Positions 9,250 through 18,406 of a stretch of 64,000 nt of DNA are shown here, one piece after another. The DNA is from Lachnospiraceae bacterium. Its GTDB lineage: Bacteria; Bacillota; Clostridia; Lachnospirales; Lachnospiraceae. A model generated the notes under the pieces. That model was given only the letters and a program-made list of their open reading frames with translations. It made no database searches and was not told the origin of the DNA. Each line of letters starts with the position of its first letter. The first letter of the stretch is position 1. The translations under genes and the position numbers were made by a program. Location: the NCBI GenBank assembly GCA_017622575.1, contig JAGAQU010000078.1, positions 1 to 64,000 of the forward strand, written 5' to 3'.

Positions 9250-10698
9250 ATGACAGAACTTCAAAGAAATAACAAAACGGCTATGGTGACACATTTTATT
9301 TCAATCCTGGTAATGCTGACTTTTATTCTTCTTCAGGTCACAGGAGGGTTGTCACCGCTTTCCTATTTCCTGATTCTTGCAGTCATCGGAATGGCACCGT
9401 TGGCAGCAGAATTTTTTTTCTGGAAACGGGACAGGGAGACTTTTTTGATCAAGCATTTGACAGCCATAGGGTTTGCTGTTTTTTATACGATATGTTTATT
9501 TACGGCCACCAACAACATGGTGTTTATCTTTGTGATTCCCATGATCTTTGTGGTTTCCGTCTATAATGATATCAGATATCTGATCATGATCAATGCAGGA
9601 ACAATTGTGGAAAGTATTCTGGTATCGGTACTTGGTGCATCCACCGGAAAGTTCGGTTATGCGGGAATGGATTCGGCAATCATTCAGGTGGTTGTTATGA
9701 TAATGGTTGGAATTTACTCTATTATTACCACAAAAACGCTGAAGGATAACTCCGTGCAGAAATTTGATCAGGTTTCAAAAGCCCGGGAAGAGACAGAGAG
9801 TCTGCTCAGGACAAATTCGGAGCTGTCGGATAAACTGGCAGTCGGAATCGCCAATATTCATGAAAAGATGGATAAACTGAGCGCCGCTTCCGAAGCCACC
9901 AGACATGCCATGGAGGAAGTATCCATCGGTGCAACAGATACGGCGGAACATGTGCAGAATCAGAGCTTGCAGACGGAGGCTATCCAGAACAAAGTGGAGG
10001 ATGTCAGCAGCGTGGCAGAGCAGATTGATGAAAGCATGCAAAAAACGCTGAAAGCGCTGGAATCAGGAAATCGTGATGTGGAGCTTTTGGTAAAAGAGGT
10101 AGAAAACTCTGTTGTCAACGGGACTGTCGTTACAGAAAAGCTGGAAGCACTGAAAGCTTATATGGAAGAAATGAACAGTATTGTGGAACTGATCGGAGGC
10201 ATTACCTCCCAGACAAGCCTGCTTGCATTAAATGCAAGCATTGAAGCGGCAAGAGCAGGGGAGGCAGGAAGAGGATTTTCCGTAGTGGCTACGGAAATTT
10301 CGGGAATGGCTACTCGTACCAAAGAAGCCACAGCGAACATTGCAGGTCTGATCAGTAACGTCTCCTCGGCAATTCAGGAAGTGGTAACTGTTGTTTCCGA
10401 AATGGTTTCCGATATCAATGAAGAAAAGCAGGGGGCAGCCAATGCCTCGGAAAGCTTTGGAACGATTCAGACAAGTACCTTTGAGATCCGTGATAACATG
10501 GAGAGTCTGGTAAAAAATGTTGCCCAGCTCAAAGAGGCTAATCAGACGATTGTGGACTCCGTTCAGAATATTTCCGCTATATCAGAGGAAGTGTCAGCCC
10601 ATGCCAGTGAGACCATGCATGCGGAAGAGGAAAACGCAGTGGTGATGACGCAGATAGCTGATATCATGAAAGAACTTGTGGCGCTGACCGGGAAATAG
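9250..10698 (+). CDS. methyl-accepting chemotaxis protein, membrane
   Basis: 482 aa. The N-terminal 170 residues contain about six hydrophobic segments with little extracellular loop, so the input module is a membrane domain and not a classic periplasmic sensor. A coiled-coil signalling domain follows; the conserved hairpin tip reads [20 protein letters not shown] with GRGFSVVA after it, where it would contact CheA and CheW. The start at 9250 lies after GAAAGGGG, at a long spacing. No che genes are in the window. Confidence 0.88.
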   Translation: MTELQRNNKTAMVTHFISILVMLTFILLQVTGGLSPLSYFLILAVIGMAPLAAEFFFWKRDRETFLIKHLTAIGFAVFYTICLFTATNNMVFIFVIPMIFVVSVYNDIRYLIMINAGTIVESILVSVLGASTGKFGYAGMDSAIIQVVVMIMVGIYSIITTKTLKDNSVQKFDQVSKAREETESLLRTNSELSDKLAVGIANIHEKMDKLSAASEATRHAMEEVSIGATDTAEHVQNQSLQTEAIQNKVEDVSSVAEQIDESMQKTLKALESGNRDVELLVKEVENSVVNGTVVTEKLEALKAYMEEMNSIVELIGGITSQTSLLALNASIEAARAGEAGRGFSVVATEISGMATRTKEATANIAGLISNVSSAIQEVVTVVSEMVSDINEEKQGAANASESFGTIQTSTFEIRDNMESLVKNVAQLKEANQTIVDSVQNISAISEEVSAHASETMHAEEENAVVMTQIADIMKELVALTGK

Positions 10699-10790
10699 AG
10701 AGATTTAAATACTGTATATACCCTCTGAGGAGGACCTTGAATACAAGGTGCTTGATATTCAATAAAATTAGATAAAATTTTTATATTCAG

Positions 10791-10850
10791 TTGACAATCA
10801 GCGCAGTCATGTTATAATACAATTAAACATATGAATAATTGTTCATATGT
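10791..10850 (+). promoter_or_regulatory. metal-efflux promoter and ArsR-type operator
   Basis: TTGACA at 10791-10796 and TATAAT at 10813-10818 have a 16-bp spacer. Just downstream, the inverted repeat ACATATGAA (10827-10835) / TTCATATGT (10842-10850) matches the form of CadC/SmtB/CzrA operators. An ArsR-family sensor is the third gene of the operon, so metal-relieved autorepression is expected. Confidence 0.85.
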
Positions 10851-10874
10851 AAGAAAACAAGTGAGGTTCTCAAT

Positions 10875-11093
10875 ATGAAAAAAACTTATAAGATTGATGT
10901 AGATTGTGCCAACTGTGCTAATAAGATGGAGAAGGCAGCTAATCATACGGCGGGTGTCAAAAGTGCAACCGTGAATTTTATGACATTAAAGATGATCGTT
11001 GAGTTTGAAGAGGGTCAGGATCCTAAGACGGTTATGCAGGAGGTTTTGAAGAACTGCAAGAAGGTCGAGGATGACTGCGAGATTTTCTTATAG
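10875..11093 (+). CDS. heavy-metal-associated (HMA) domain protein
   Basis: 72 aa, a single HMA ferredoxin-like domain. The metal-binding motif is DCANCANKME near the N-terminus, so the ligands are the two cysteines of CxxC, preceded by an aspartate, as seen in zinc/cadmium rather than copper HMA domains. The ribosome site is GTGAGG. It is the first gene of the operon with the P-type ATPase, which starts 9 nt after this stop and itself lacks an HMA domain. It therefore probably acts as the detached metal-donating domain of the pump. Confidence 0.88.
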   Translation: MKKTYKIDVDCANCANKMEKAANHTAGVKSATVNFMTLKMIVEFEEGQDPKTVMQEVLKNCKKVEDDCEIFL

Positions 11094-11102
11094 GTGGCTG
11101 CC

Positions 11103-12968
11103 ATGAACAAAAAACAGAAAAAAGTCCTGATTCGTATCATTGCAGCGGCGGTATTGATGATTTTGTTTTCGCTGCTTCCTATTGAAGGATATCTGGCGTT
11201 TGGCTTATTCATGATTCCCTATCTGATCATCGGATATGACATTTTGAAAAAGGCTGTAAAAGGGATTTTAAACAGACAGGTATTTGATGAAAATTTCCTG
11301 ATGGCAGTGGCAACCGTGGGCGCCATTATCCTTGGCGATTACAAAGAGGGCGTTGCCGTTATGCTGTTTTATCAGATCGGTGAGCTGTTCCAGGGCTATG
11401 CAGTGGGAAAGAGCCGTAAGAATATCAGTGAACTGATGGATATCCGTCCTGATTATGCCAACGTGGAAAAAGACGGCAAATTGGAAAAAGTAGACCCTGA
11501 TGAGGTGGAGACAGGCTCAGTCATCGTTGTTATGCCCGGCGAGAAAATTCCCATCGACGGCACCATCATAGAGGGAAACACCACCCTGAATACCAGTGCG
11601 CTGACAGGCGAAAGCCTTCCTCGAGAAGCAAAAGAAGGGGATGATGTGATCAGCGGCTGCATCAACATGACAGGCGTTTTGAAGATCAGAACCACAAGGG
11701 AATTCGGAGAGTCCACGGTATCCAAAATTCTGGAGCTTGTGGAGAATTCCAGCTCCAGAAAATCGAGATCGGAGAATTTTATTTCAAGGTTTGCAAGAGT
11801 TTACACACCGGCCGTGTGTTACGGAGCAGCAGCCCTTGCCATACTGCCGCCGGTTGTGAGAATCTTTATGGGCATCACTCCGCAGTGGGGAGAGTGGATT
11901 TACAGGGCACTTACCTTTCTTGTTATCAGCTGTCCCTGTGCGCTTGTGATCAGTATTCCTCTAAGCTTTTTTGCAGGAATCGGCGGAGCCAGCAGAGAAG
12001 GTGTGCTGGTAAAGGGCTCCAATTATCTGGAAACTCTTTCTCAGACCAGATATGTTGTGTTTGATAAGACCGGTACCATGACCCAGGGAGTTTTTGAGGT
12101 CAGCGGCGTCTATCACAATCAGATGCCGGAAGATAAGCTGATTGAATATGCTGCTTATGCGGAGAGCTTTTCCTCCCATCCCATCAGCAAAAGTCTTAAG
12201 AATGCATATGGGAAAGAAATCGATAGGACCAGGGTGACGGATGCGGAGGAAATCAGCGGAAAAGGTGTGGTTGCCAGGGTGGATGGAGTACCGGTAGCCG
12301 CCGGTAATCATAAGCTGATGGAAGAACTTGGCCTTGGATGGAAGGAATGTGACCAGGCAGGCACGGTAGTCCACATGGCGGTGGACGGCAGCTATGCCGG
12401 CTGTATTCTGATATCCGACCTGCTAAAGCCTCATGCAAAGGAAGCCATCAGTGAGCTGAAAAAGGCGGGAGTCAAGAAATCGGTTATGCTCACAGGAGAT
12501 GCCAAAAAAGTGGCGGATCAGGTGGCAGAAGAGCTGGGAATCCATGAGGTTTACAGTGAACTTTTGCCGGCAGATAAGGTCAATAAAGTGGAAGAACTGC
12601 TGAGTCAAAAGAGTGATAAGGAGAGGCTTGCCTTTGTGGGGGATGGCATCAACGATGCACCTGTTCTCTCGAGAGCGGATATCGGCATTGCCATGGGAGC
12701 CCTTGGCTCCGATGCAGCCATTGAAGCGGCAGATGTGGTGCTGATGGATGATGATCCCTTGAAAATTGCAAAGGCGATCAAAATTTCAAGGAAATGTGTG
12801 AGAATCGTCTATGAAAATATTTATTTTGCGATCGGAATCAAGATCATTTGTCTTGTCCTCGGTGCACTGGGAATTGCCAATATGTGGCTCGCTATCTTTG
12901 CAGATGTAGGGGTTATGGTGATTGCGGTACTGAACGCAATCAGGGCTCTGTTTGTCAAAAAGTTGTAA
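11103..12968 (+). CDS. cadA: Zn/Cd/Pb-type P1B ATPase
   Basis: 621 aa from the ATG at 11103, which has AGGTGG in front of it. The core is complete: actuator motif TGES, membrane CPC motif at 277-279, phosphorylation site DKTGTMT with Asp321, SSHP motif in the nucleotide-binding domain and GDGINDAP hinge. CPC with this set of motifs places it in the CadA/ZntA (P1B-2) group, which exports Zn2+, Cd2+ and Pb2+. The N-terminal HMA domain usual in CadA is missing and is encoded by the preceding gene. The operon continues into an ArsR-family sensor 15 nt downstream. Confidence 0.92.
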   Translation: MNKKQKKVLIRIIAAAVLMILFSLLPIEGYLAFGLFMIPYLIIGYDILKKAVKGILNRQVFDENFLMAVATVGAIILGDYKEGVAVMLFYQIGELFQGYAVGKSRKNISELMDIRPDYANVEKDGKLEKVDPDEVETGSVIVVMPGEKIPIDGTIIEGNTTLNTSALTGESLPREAKEGDDVISGCINMTGVLKIRTTREFGESTVSKILELVENSSSRKSRSENFISRFARVYTPAVCYGAAALAILPPVVRIFMGITPQWGEWIYRALTFLVISCPCALVISIPLSFFAGIGGASREGVLVKGSNYLETLSQTRYVVFDKTGTMTQGVFEVSGVYHNQMPEDKLIEYAAYAESFSSHPISKSLKNAYGKEIDRTRVTDAEEISGKGVVARVDGVPVAAGNHKLMEELGLGWKECDQAGTVVHMAVDGSYAGCILISDLLKPHAKEAISELKKAGVKKSVMLTGDAKKVADQVAEELGIHEVYSELLPADKVNKVEELLSQKSDKERLAFVGDGINDAPVLSRADIGIAMGALGSDAAIEAADVVLMDDDPLKIAKAIKISRKCVRIVYENIYFAIGIKIICLVLGALGIANMWLAIFADVGVMVIAVLNAIRALFVKKL

Positions 12969-12983
12969 AATGGAGGGGATAAC

Positions 12984-13340
12984 ATGGCAGAAATAGAATG
13001 TTGTGACACCATAGAGGTTCATGAGGAATTGCTTAAGATTGTAGATGAGACCATGCCGGAAGAGACAGAACTTTATGATCTGGCAGAGCTTTTCAAGGTG
13101 TTTGGAGATTCAACCCGCATTCGGATTTTGTTTGTTCTGTTTGAAGCTGAAGTGTGTGTGTGCGACCTGGCACAGGCATTAAATATGACCCAGTCTGCAA
13201 TCTCCCATCAGCTCAAAATTCTGAAGCAGAACAAGCTGGTGAAAAGCAGAAGAGAGGGGAAATCCATCTTTTATTCTCTGGCAGATGATCATGTGCGGAC
13301 GATCATTTCCATGGGGCGGGAACATATAGAGGAGGATTGA
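12984..13340 (+). CDS. ArsR/SmtB-family metal sensor
   Basis: 118 aa winged-helix repressor. Both known metal sites can be seen. The alpha3 site has Cys58 and Cys60 in EVCVCDL, as in CadC, with Cys6-Cys7 at the N-terminus. The alpha5 site has Asp101, His103, His114 and Glu117, the same residue types and spacing as SmtB (D104, H106, H117, E120). The recognition helix is around MTQSAISHQLKIL. It presumably binds the operator at 10827-10850 and lets go when Zn, Cd or Pb is bound. The ribosome site GGAGGGG is good. Its stop overlaps the frame of the next gene. Confidence 0.92.
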   Translation: MAEIECCDTIEVHEELLKIVDETMPEETELYDLAELFKVFGDSTRIRILFVLFEAEVCVCDLAQALNMTQSAISHQLKILKQNKLVKSRREGKSIFYSLADDHVRTIISMGREHIEED

Positions 13341-13351
13341 GGCAAAGTACT

Positions 13352-14281
13352 ATGATCATAACAGTGACAATGAACCCTGCCATCGACAAGACCGTCACAA
13401 TTGACAGACTTTGCCCGGGAGGACTCAACAGGATCAAAGAGGTAGAATATGATGCCGGAGGCAAGGGAATCAATGTATCCAAGACCATAAAAGCCCTTGG
13501 CGGTGAGAGCATTGCAACGGGTTTCCTTGGCGGAAATACAGGAAAAAACATAGAGATGATTCTGGATGAAAAAGGAATCTTTCATGATTTTGTATGGGTC
13601 AACGGTGAAACCAGAACCAATACCAAGATCGTGGAAGAAAACGGCAGTGTGACGGAATTGAACGAACCGGGGCCTGTCATTGACGATAAACAGATGGACA
13701 GGCTGATCAGGAAGATCCTTGGATATGCAAAAGAAGGGACTCTTTTTGTCCTTTCCGGCAGTGTTCCGAAAGGTGTAGATCCGATGATTTATGCCCATCT
13801 GATCTCGCTTTTGCATGAAAAGGGAGCGAAGGTACTTTTAGATGCCGACGGAGAACTGCTAAAGAATGGCTTAAGTCAAAGCCCGGATATGATAAAACCT
13901 AATCGGGCAGAACTTGAAAAATATGCAGGGCTTTGCCGGGAAAGTTCGGAGGAAACGCTCTTGAACACGGCAAGAAGCATGAAGGGAGAAGACGTGAAGT
14001 CAGTGGTTGTTTCCATGGGAGAGGACGGCGCTGTGTTCCTTCTCGACAGCTACGAGGCGAGATGCCCGGCACTGCCTGTAAAACCACGCTCCACGGTAGG
14101 AGCGGGAGATGCCATGGTGGCAGCCCTTGCCTTTTCATGGGAGCAGAAGCTTACAGGAGAAGAGGCAGTCCGCCTTTGTATGGCAGCATCGGCAGGGGCA
14201 GTGACTACCGTAGGAACCAAGCCGCCTTCCCGGGAACTGGTAAATGAGCTAAAGCAGCAAGTCATTATAAAAGGAGTTTAA
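13352..14281 (+). CDS. PfkB-family sugar kinase (1-phosphofructokinase-like)
   Basis: 309 aa from the ATG at 13352. The N-terminal ITVTMNPAIDKTV, the GGKGINVS motif and the C-terminal catalytic STVGAGDAMVAA mark the PfkB family in the FruK/LacC branch, which phosphorylates fructose-1-phosphate or tagatose-6-phosphate. There is no PTS permease or aldolase next to it, so the exact substrate is open. It follows the ArsR gene with 11 nt between and may be read from the same promoter, although the functions look unrelated. A strong terminator follows at 14306. Confidence 0.85.
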   Translation: MIITVTMNPAIDKTVTIDRLCPGGLNRIKEVEYDAGGKGINVSKTIKALGGESIATGFLGGNTGKNIEMILDEKGIFHDFVWVNGETRTNTKIVEENGSVTELNEPGPVIDDKQMDRLIRKILGYAKEGTLFVLSGSVPKGVDPMIYAHLISLLHEKGAKVLLDADGELLKNGLSQSPDMIKPNRAELEKYAGLCRESSEETLLNTARSMKGEDVKSVVVSMGEDGAVFLLDSYEARCPALPVKPRSTVGAGDAMVAALAFSWEQKLTGEEAVRLCMAASAGAVTTVGTKPPSRELVNELKQQVIIKGV

Positions 14282-14305
14282 AAGTACAAAAATAAGCGTC
14301 TAAGA

Positions 14306-14337
14306 ACGGGAATTGTGTTGTCAATTCCCGTCTTTTT
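14306..14337 (+). terminator. intrinsic terminator after the PfkB kinase
   Basis: ACGGGAATTG / CAATTCCCGT is a perfect 10-bp stem with a 6-nt loop, followed by CTTTTTC. Confidence 0.9.
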
Positions 14338-14391
14338 CATTATAATAAAGCTAATAACGCGGTTTTAAGTCGAAAGGAGAAGAAAAAAAGT

Positions 14392-15540
14392 ATGGCAAAC
14401 AGATTTGTATTGAATGAAACCTCCTATCATGGAGCAGGGGCAATTCAGGAGATCGCTACAGAGGCAAAAGGAAGAGGCTTTGGGAAAGCCTTTGTATGTT
14501 CCGATCCTGATCTGGTAAAATTTGGGGTTACCAAAAAGGTTTTGGATGTGTTGGACGGGGCAGGACTTGCCTATGAATTGTATTCCAATATTAAACCCAA
14601 TCCCACAATTGAAAATGTGCAGACAGGTGTGGAGGCCTATAAAAAGTCAGGTGCGGATTATCTGATTGCGATCGGTGGCGGTTCCTCCATGGATACAGCC
14701 AAGGCAATCGGTATCATCATCAACAATCCTGAATTTGAAGATGTGGTAAGCCTTGAGGGTGTAGCTCCCACTAAGAATAAATCGGTTCCGATTTTTGCGG
14801 TGCCGACTACTGCAGGAACAGCGGCAGAGGTAACCATTAATTATGTTATTACAGATGCGGCAAAGAACCGCAAAATGGTATGTGTTGACCCTAAGGATAT
14901 TCCCGTGGTAGCATTTGTGGATCCTGAAATGATGTCTACTATGCCCAAGGGACTGACAGCGGCTACAGGTATGGATGCATTGACACACGCCATTGAGGGA
15001 TATATCACGGCAGGAGCATGGGAGTTATCCGATATGTTCCACTTAAAGGCAATTGAGATCATTTCCAGGTCCTTACGCGGCGCAGTGGCAAACACGCCTG
15101 AGGGAAGAGAAGATATGGCACTCGGACAGTATGTGGCAGGAATGGGCTTCTCCAACGTTGGACTCGGAATCGTACATTCCATGGCACATCCTCTCGGCGC
15201 TTTATACGATACGCCTCATGGTATTGCAAATGCAATCATTCTGCCCACTGTTATGGAGTACAATGCGGAAGCTACCGGAGAAAAGTACCGTGAGATTGCA
15301 AGAGCTATGGGTGTGGAAGGTGTAGATTCCATGTCCCAGGAGGAATACAGAAAGGCAGCCATCGATGCGGTTAAGAAGCTGTCTGCAGATGTGGGAATTC
15401 CTGCTGACTTAAAGGAAATCGTAAAGAAAGAGGACATTCCGTTCCTCGCACAGTCAGCTTATGACGATGCATGCAGACCGGGTAATCCCAAAGAGACAAG
15501 CGCGGAGGATATCACCAGACTGTATGAATCTTTAATTTAA
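14392..15540 (+). CDS. fucO: lactaldehyde reductase / 1,2-propanediol oxidoreductase
   Basis: 382 aa, iron-dependent alcohol dehydrogenase. It aligns along its whole length with E. coli FucO as I remember that sequence, including PTTAGTAAEVTINYVITD, GMDALTHAIEGYI and HPLGALYDTPHG. The metal ligands are expected in MDALTHA (Asp, His) and in the two downstream histidines VHSMAH and DTPHG. The cofactor motif GGGSSMDTAK is present. FucO reduces lactaldehyde from fucose or rhamnose to 1,2-propanediol. No fucose genes are adjacent; the gene is monocistronic, with a terminator before and after it. Confidence 0.9.
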   Translation: MANRFVLNETSYHGAGAIQEIATEAKGRGFGKAFVCSDPDLVKFGVTKKVLDVLDGAGLAYELYSNIKPNPTIENVQTGVEAYKKSGADYLIAIGGGSSMDTAKAIGIIINNPEFEDVVSLEGVAPTKNKSVPIFAVPTTAGTAAEVTINYVITDAAKNRKMVCVDPKDIPVVAFVDPEMMSTMPKGLTAATGMDALTHAIEGYITAGAWELSDMFHLKAIEIISRSLRGAVANTPEGREDMALGQYVAGMGFSNVGLGIVHSMAHPLGALYDTPHGIANAIILPTVMEYNAEATGEKYREIARAMGVEGVDSMSQEEYRKAAIDAVKKLSADVGIPADLKEIVKKEDIPFLAQSAYDDACRPGNPKETSAEDITRLYESLI

Positions 15541-15548
15541 TAAAATTG

Positions 15549-15597
15549 CACCGGATAGAGGAAGTTCTGGACAGTGAATTCCCTATCCGGTGTTTTT
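15549..15597 (+). terminator. intrinsic terminator after fucO
   Basis: CACCGGATAG (15549-15558) pairs with CTATCCGGTG (15583-15592), followed by TTTTTC. Confidence 0.85.
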
Positions 15598-15625
15598 CGT
15601 ATACCGGCAACAGGAGAATACTACT

Positions 15626-16019
15626 ATGGAAATAACCTATATCGGACATAGCGGTTTTTTTGTGGAAATGGAACAGATTTGCTTTCTGTTTGATTATCAT
15701 AGCAGGAGATCTGAATCTCTGGATCTGGGAGGGGGAATCCAAACAGTATAATAACAATATGAAGGCGATGTATTTCAAGAAACTTGAGAAAATAAAGAAA
15801 AGAGAGATCGACGCAGCCTTTGTGCCTCTCGATCCGAGACAGGGAAAGGATGCCTTTGAGGGCATTTTGTCATTTATGGAATATACGGAGAGCAGCCATG
15901 TCTTTCCCATGCACTTCTGGGGAAAATACGAGATAATACGTGAATTTTTAGATCGATATCCGGAATATGAAAAAAAGGTAGAAGTGATTGAAAGAGAAGG
16001 ACAGGAGTTTTATATTTAG
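15626..16019 (+). pseudogene. metallo-beta-lactamase-fold hydrolase, internally deleted
   Basis: The N-terminus MEITYIGHSGFFVEM and the C-terminus (AGDLNLWIWEGES, FVPLDPRQG, HVFPMHFWGKYE) both match a known clostridial MBL-fold hydrolase family. The middle, which should hold the HxHxDH metal motif, is missing. The two parts are joined near 15690 in different frames: the reading from 15626 meets a stop soon after the junction, and the C-terminal part is open only in the frame of 15660. The lost segment is roughly 100 residues judging from relatives. The product cannot be an active hydrolase. Confidence 0.8.
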
Positions 16020-16130
16020 TAAATTGCGAAGAAAGATAAAAAGCTGTATAATAAAAATCGATTGGACAAAGTGTATAAAAAATTGTATTAATTTACATTA
16101 AGTTTATTACTAATGACAGGGGGCTATGAA

Positions 16131-17186
16131 TTGAAACAGTTTTATGGGAAAAGCGAAAAGGGAGATTTGAAGGAAGCCGTAAGAGGCCTTTCTGATCCGA
16201 AACTGATCATTCTGATGTCAAACAGGGATCAGTTTGAAAAACATGTGGAGGAACTGGAAACACTTTATCCGGGTGTTCCCAGCATCGGATGTATCGGAAT
16301 GAGCTATGATACAACCGTTGTGGAAGCCGGCGTCGGAATTACTGCCTTTACCGAAGGGGTTACGGCAGTTGCCAATGTGCTTTTGCAGGTTTCTTCGATG
16401 CCTGTAAAGTATATTAAGCGCTTGCAGCAGGATGTGGAACAGATAGGAGCATCCGCCAGGGATACCGTGTGTATCGATCTGTGTGTGGGGAATGATGCCT
16501 GTGTCCTGACGACCATGGACAGTGTTCTGGGACCGAAAAAAATTCAGCTTATGGGAGGAACCGGTGATGCCGGCAAGATCTCCGCAAACGGTAAAGTCTA
16601 TGAAGATGCAGTTGCGTATGCGCTGGTAAAAAATCTGAACGGGAAAGTTAAGGTCTACAAGGAAAATATGTACAGACCGTTATCTGACTATCGTTTTATT
16701 GCTTCGGGGACAGACAAGAGCAAATATTATATCGGAGAATTAAACGGAAAGCCTGCCAAACAGGTTTATGAAGACATTCTACATATCAAAGAAAAAGATA
16801 TTGCGACGCAGACCTTTCAGAATCCTTTTGGTAAGATCAGCGGGGAGGACGTATGTATCATCTCCATCAAGGAAGTGATGGGAAACGGGCTTGCCTGCTT
16901 CCGTCAGGTAAATGATTCTGATGTGCTGACGCTGCTGGAACTGAAGGATTACAGGCAGATCGCAGAGGAAACCATAAAGAATATCAGAGATGATTTTCAG
17001 CATATCTCCGGGGTATATTCAGTTAACTGCCTGTTCCGTTATCTTCTCTTCAGTCAGAACCACAATATGCAGGAATATCTTAAATCCATGAGCGCACTCG
17101 GCAGCCATTGCGGACTAATCGGCTATGGGGAGCATTATAATAACCAGTTTGTAAATCAGTCCATGACTTGTGTGGTTTTTGAATAG
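16131..17186 (+). CDS. FIST domain protein
   Basis: 351 aa from the TTG at 16131, which has AGGGGGC 8 nt upstream; the ATG at 16113 lacks a ribosome site. The protein has FIST N and FIST C domains, a soluble sensory module thought to bind small ligands such as amino acids; visible pieces are PSIGCIGM, LMGGTGDAGK and GHVCGLIGYGE-like SHCGLIGYGE near the end. It has no signal peptide or membrane segment. The gene directly downstream encodes a soluble chemoreceptor, so the pair probably forms a cytoplasmic sensing unit. The ligand is not known. Confidence 0.85.
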   Translation: MKQFYGKSEKGDLKEAVRGLSDPKLIILMSNRDQFEKHVEELETLYPGVPSIGCIGMSYDTTVVEAGVGITAFTEGVTAVANVLLQVSSMPVKYIKRLQQDVEQIGASARDTVCIDLCVGNDACVLTTMDSVLGPKKIQLMGGTGDAGKISANGKVYEDAVAYALVKNLNGKVKVYKENMYRPLSDYRFIASGTDKSKYYIGELNGKPAKQVYEDILHIKEKDIATQTFQNPFGKISGEDVCIISIKEVMGNGLACFRQVNDSDVLTLLELKDYRQIAEETIKNIRDDFQHISGVYSVNCLFRYLLFSQNHNMQEYLKSMSALGSHCGLIGYGEHYNNQFVNQSMTCVVFE

Positions 17187-17207
17187 TGAGAGATGAAGGA
17201 GAAGGTT

Positions 17208-18155
17208 ATGTTTTTATTGAAGAAAAAAACGTCAAGTACAGAAAATGTAGATCAGGCTTTGGAGAAAAAGGATTATTATCCTGTCGTGCATGTGGCGAAT
17301 AGTCTCAGAAGTTATCAGAAACAGCTGGTAAATAAAGAAGTTGATTCTCTGCAGGAGCTCAGAGAGGTACAACTTTCTTTTGATAAGGTGCTGGAGGATA
17401 ATAATGTTTTAAAAGAAAAACTGAATTCTTTCAACAGTATTTTCGAAACGGTAGGACTGGAATCTGGTAAGTTTGATAACGTGAAAAAAGAGATCGTCTC
17501 TACGGTGGAGGATGCCCAGAAAAAAGTGCAGGGACTGAAGACAAGCTCTGTGGAGGTACAGGATCGGTTTCAGGAAATGCAGAGTATTTTTACCGATTTT
17601 CAGGTTTCCGTAAAGAAGATCGAGGACTGTATGAATCAGATTATTTCGATTGCCAATCAGACCAATATGCTGGCTCTGAATGCTTCCATTGAAGCGGCAA
17701 GGGCAGGGGAGCAGGGAAAGGGCTTTGCCGTTGTTGCGGAAGAGGTTAAAAAGCTGGCAGATGAGATCAAAGGACTTGTCAGTACAGTGGATATCAGTAT
17801 CAACGATGTGGAAGCAGGAACAGAAAAGCTGAATACAGGCATTGTTGCATCGCAGGAGGCTTTGCAGGAGAGCCTTCAGAATGTGGATGTCACTTATGAA
17901 ACCTTTGACAGAATTACTGATGCTGCAGGAGGAGCGGATGCTGTACAGCAGCAGATTGCCCAGGCTGCGGAGAAAGCGGGAAAGGAGCTTTCTGAGGTTT
18001 CAAAATCCTTTGACCAGATGGAGTCTCAATACCGGAATGTTCTGGAGCATATTGAAAAAGCCGGTGACCTTGGTACGACCAAGAGCGCTTTGTTTGAAAG
18101 CATGGATCACATGTTGTCCCAGATTGAGCCCATGATAAAAGAGATGGAGAATTGA
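17208..18155 (+). CDS. soluble methyl-accepting chemotaxis protein
   Basis: 315 aa from the ATG at 17208, behind AAGGAGA; the ATG at 17193 is less well placed. It has no membrane segment. The protein is mostly coiled coil, with the conserved signalling tip [21 protein letters not shown] and [16 protein letters not shown] at about residues 150-190. It lacks any recognisable ligand domain and probably receives its signal from the FIST protein encoded 21 nt upstream. A strong terminator ends the operon. Confidence 0.88.
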   Translation: MFLLKKKTSSTENVDQALEKKDYYPVVHVANSLRSYQKQLVNKEVDSLQELREVQLSFDKVLEDNNVLKEKLNSFNSIFETVGLESGKFDNVKKEIVSTVEDAQKKVQGLKTSSVEVQDRFQEMQSIFTDFQVSVKKIEDCMNQIISIANQTNMLALNASIEAARAGEQGKGFAVVAEEVKKLADEIKGLVSTVDISINDVEAGTEKLNTGIVASQEALQESLQNVDVTYETFDRITDAAGGADAVQQQIAQAAEKAGKELSEVSKSFDQMESQYRNVLEHIEKAGDLGTTKSALFESMDHMLSQIEPMIKEMEN

Positions 18156-18181
18156 CTGGCAGGAGGGGATTTAGAGATAAT

Positions 18182-18223
18182 AAAAGAGGATGTCCTAATC
18201 GATAAATTAGGACATCCTCTTTT
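18182..18223. terminator. long bidirectional terminator
   Basis: A perfect 18-bp stem (18182-18199 / 18206-18223) with arms beginning AAAAGAGGATG and ending CATCCTCTTTT around a 6-nt loop. The T and A tracts would allow termination in both directions. Confidence 0.9.
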
Positions 18224-18332
18224 GGCGAAGTCTGATCGCAATATTTAGCACAGGTGACTTGGGTCTGTCAACAAGGCAGCAAATATTTCTAATTAAAAAT
18301 TTATTAAAGAATCAATGCGTGGGGAGAATTGT

Positions 18333-18378
18333 TTGACTTTGGGAAAAGGAGTAATTATAATCATTATGTATTATAATT
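18333..18378 (+). promoter_or_regulatory. promoter with Fur/Zur-like operator
   Basis: TTGACT (18333-18338), a 17-bp spacer and TATAAT (18356-18361) form a near-consensus promoter. The palindrome ATAAT-C-ATTAT (18357-18367) lies on the -10, and a wider inverted repeat AATTATAAT (18353-18361) / ATTATAATT (18370-18378) overlaps it. The layout fits a Fur-family repressor site. Since the genes are COG0523 type, often zinc-regulated, Zur is the best guess. Confidence 0.65.
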
Positions 18379-18406
18379 GCTGAGAAAAAGGAAAGAAGGA
18401 ATAGAA

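Noticed and set aside
10734..10749. ACCTTG/CAAGGT hairpin as a terminator after the chemoreceptor
   Set aside because: The 6-bp stem has no T tract on either strand.
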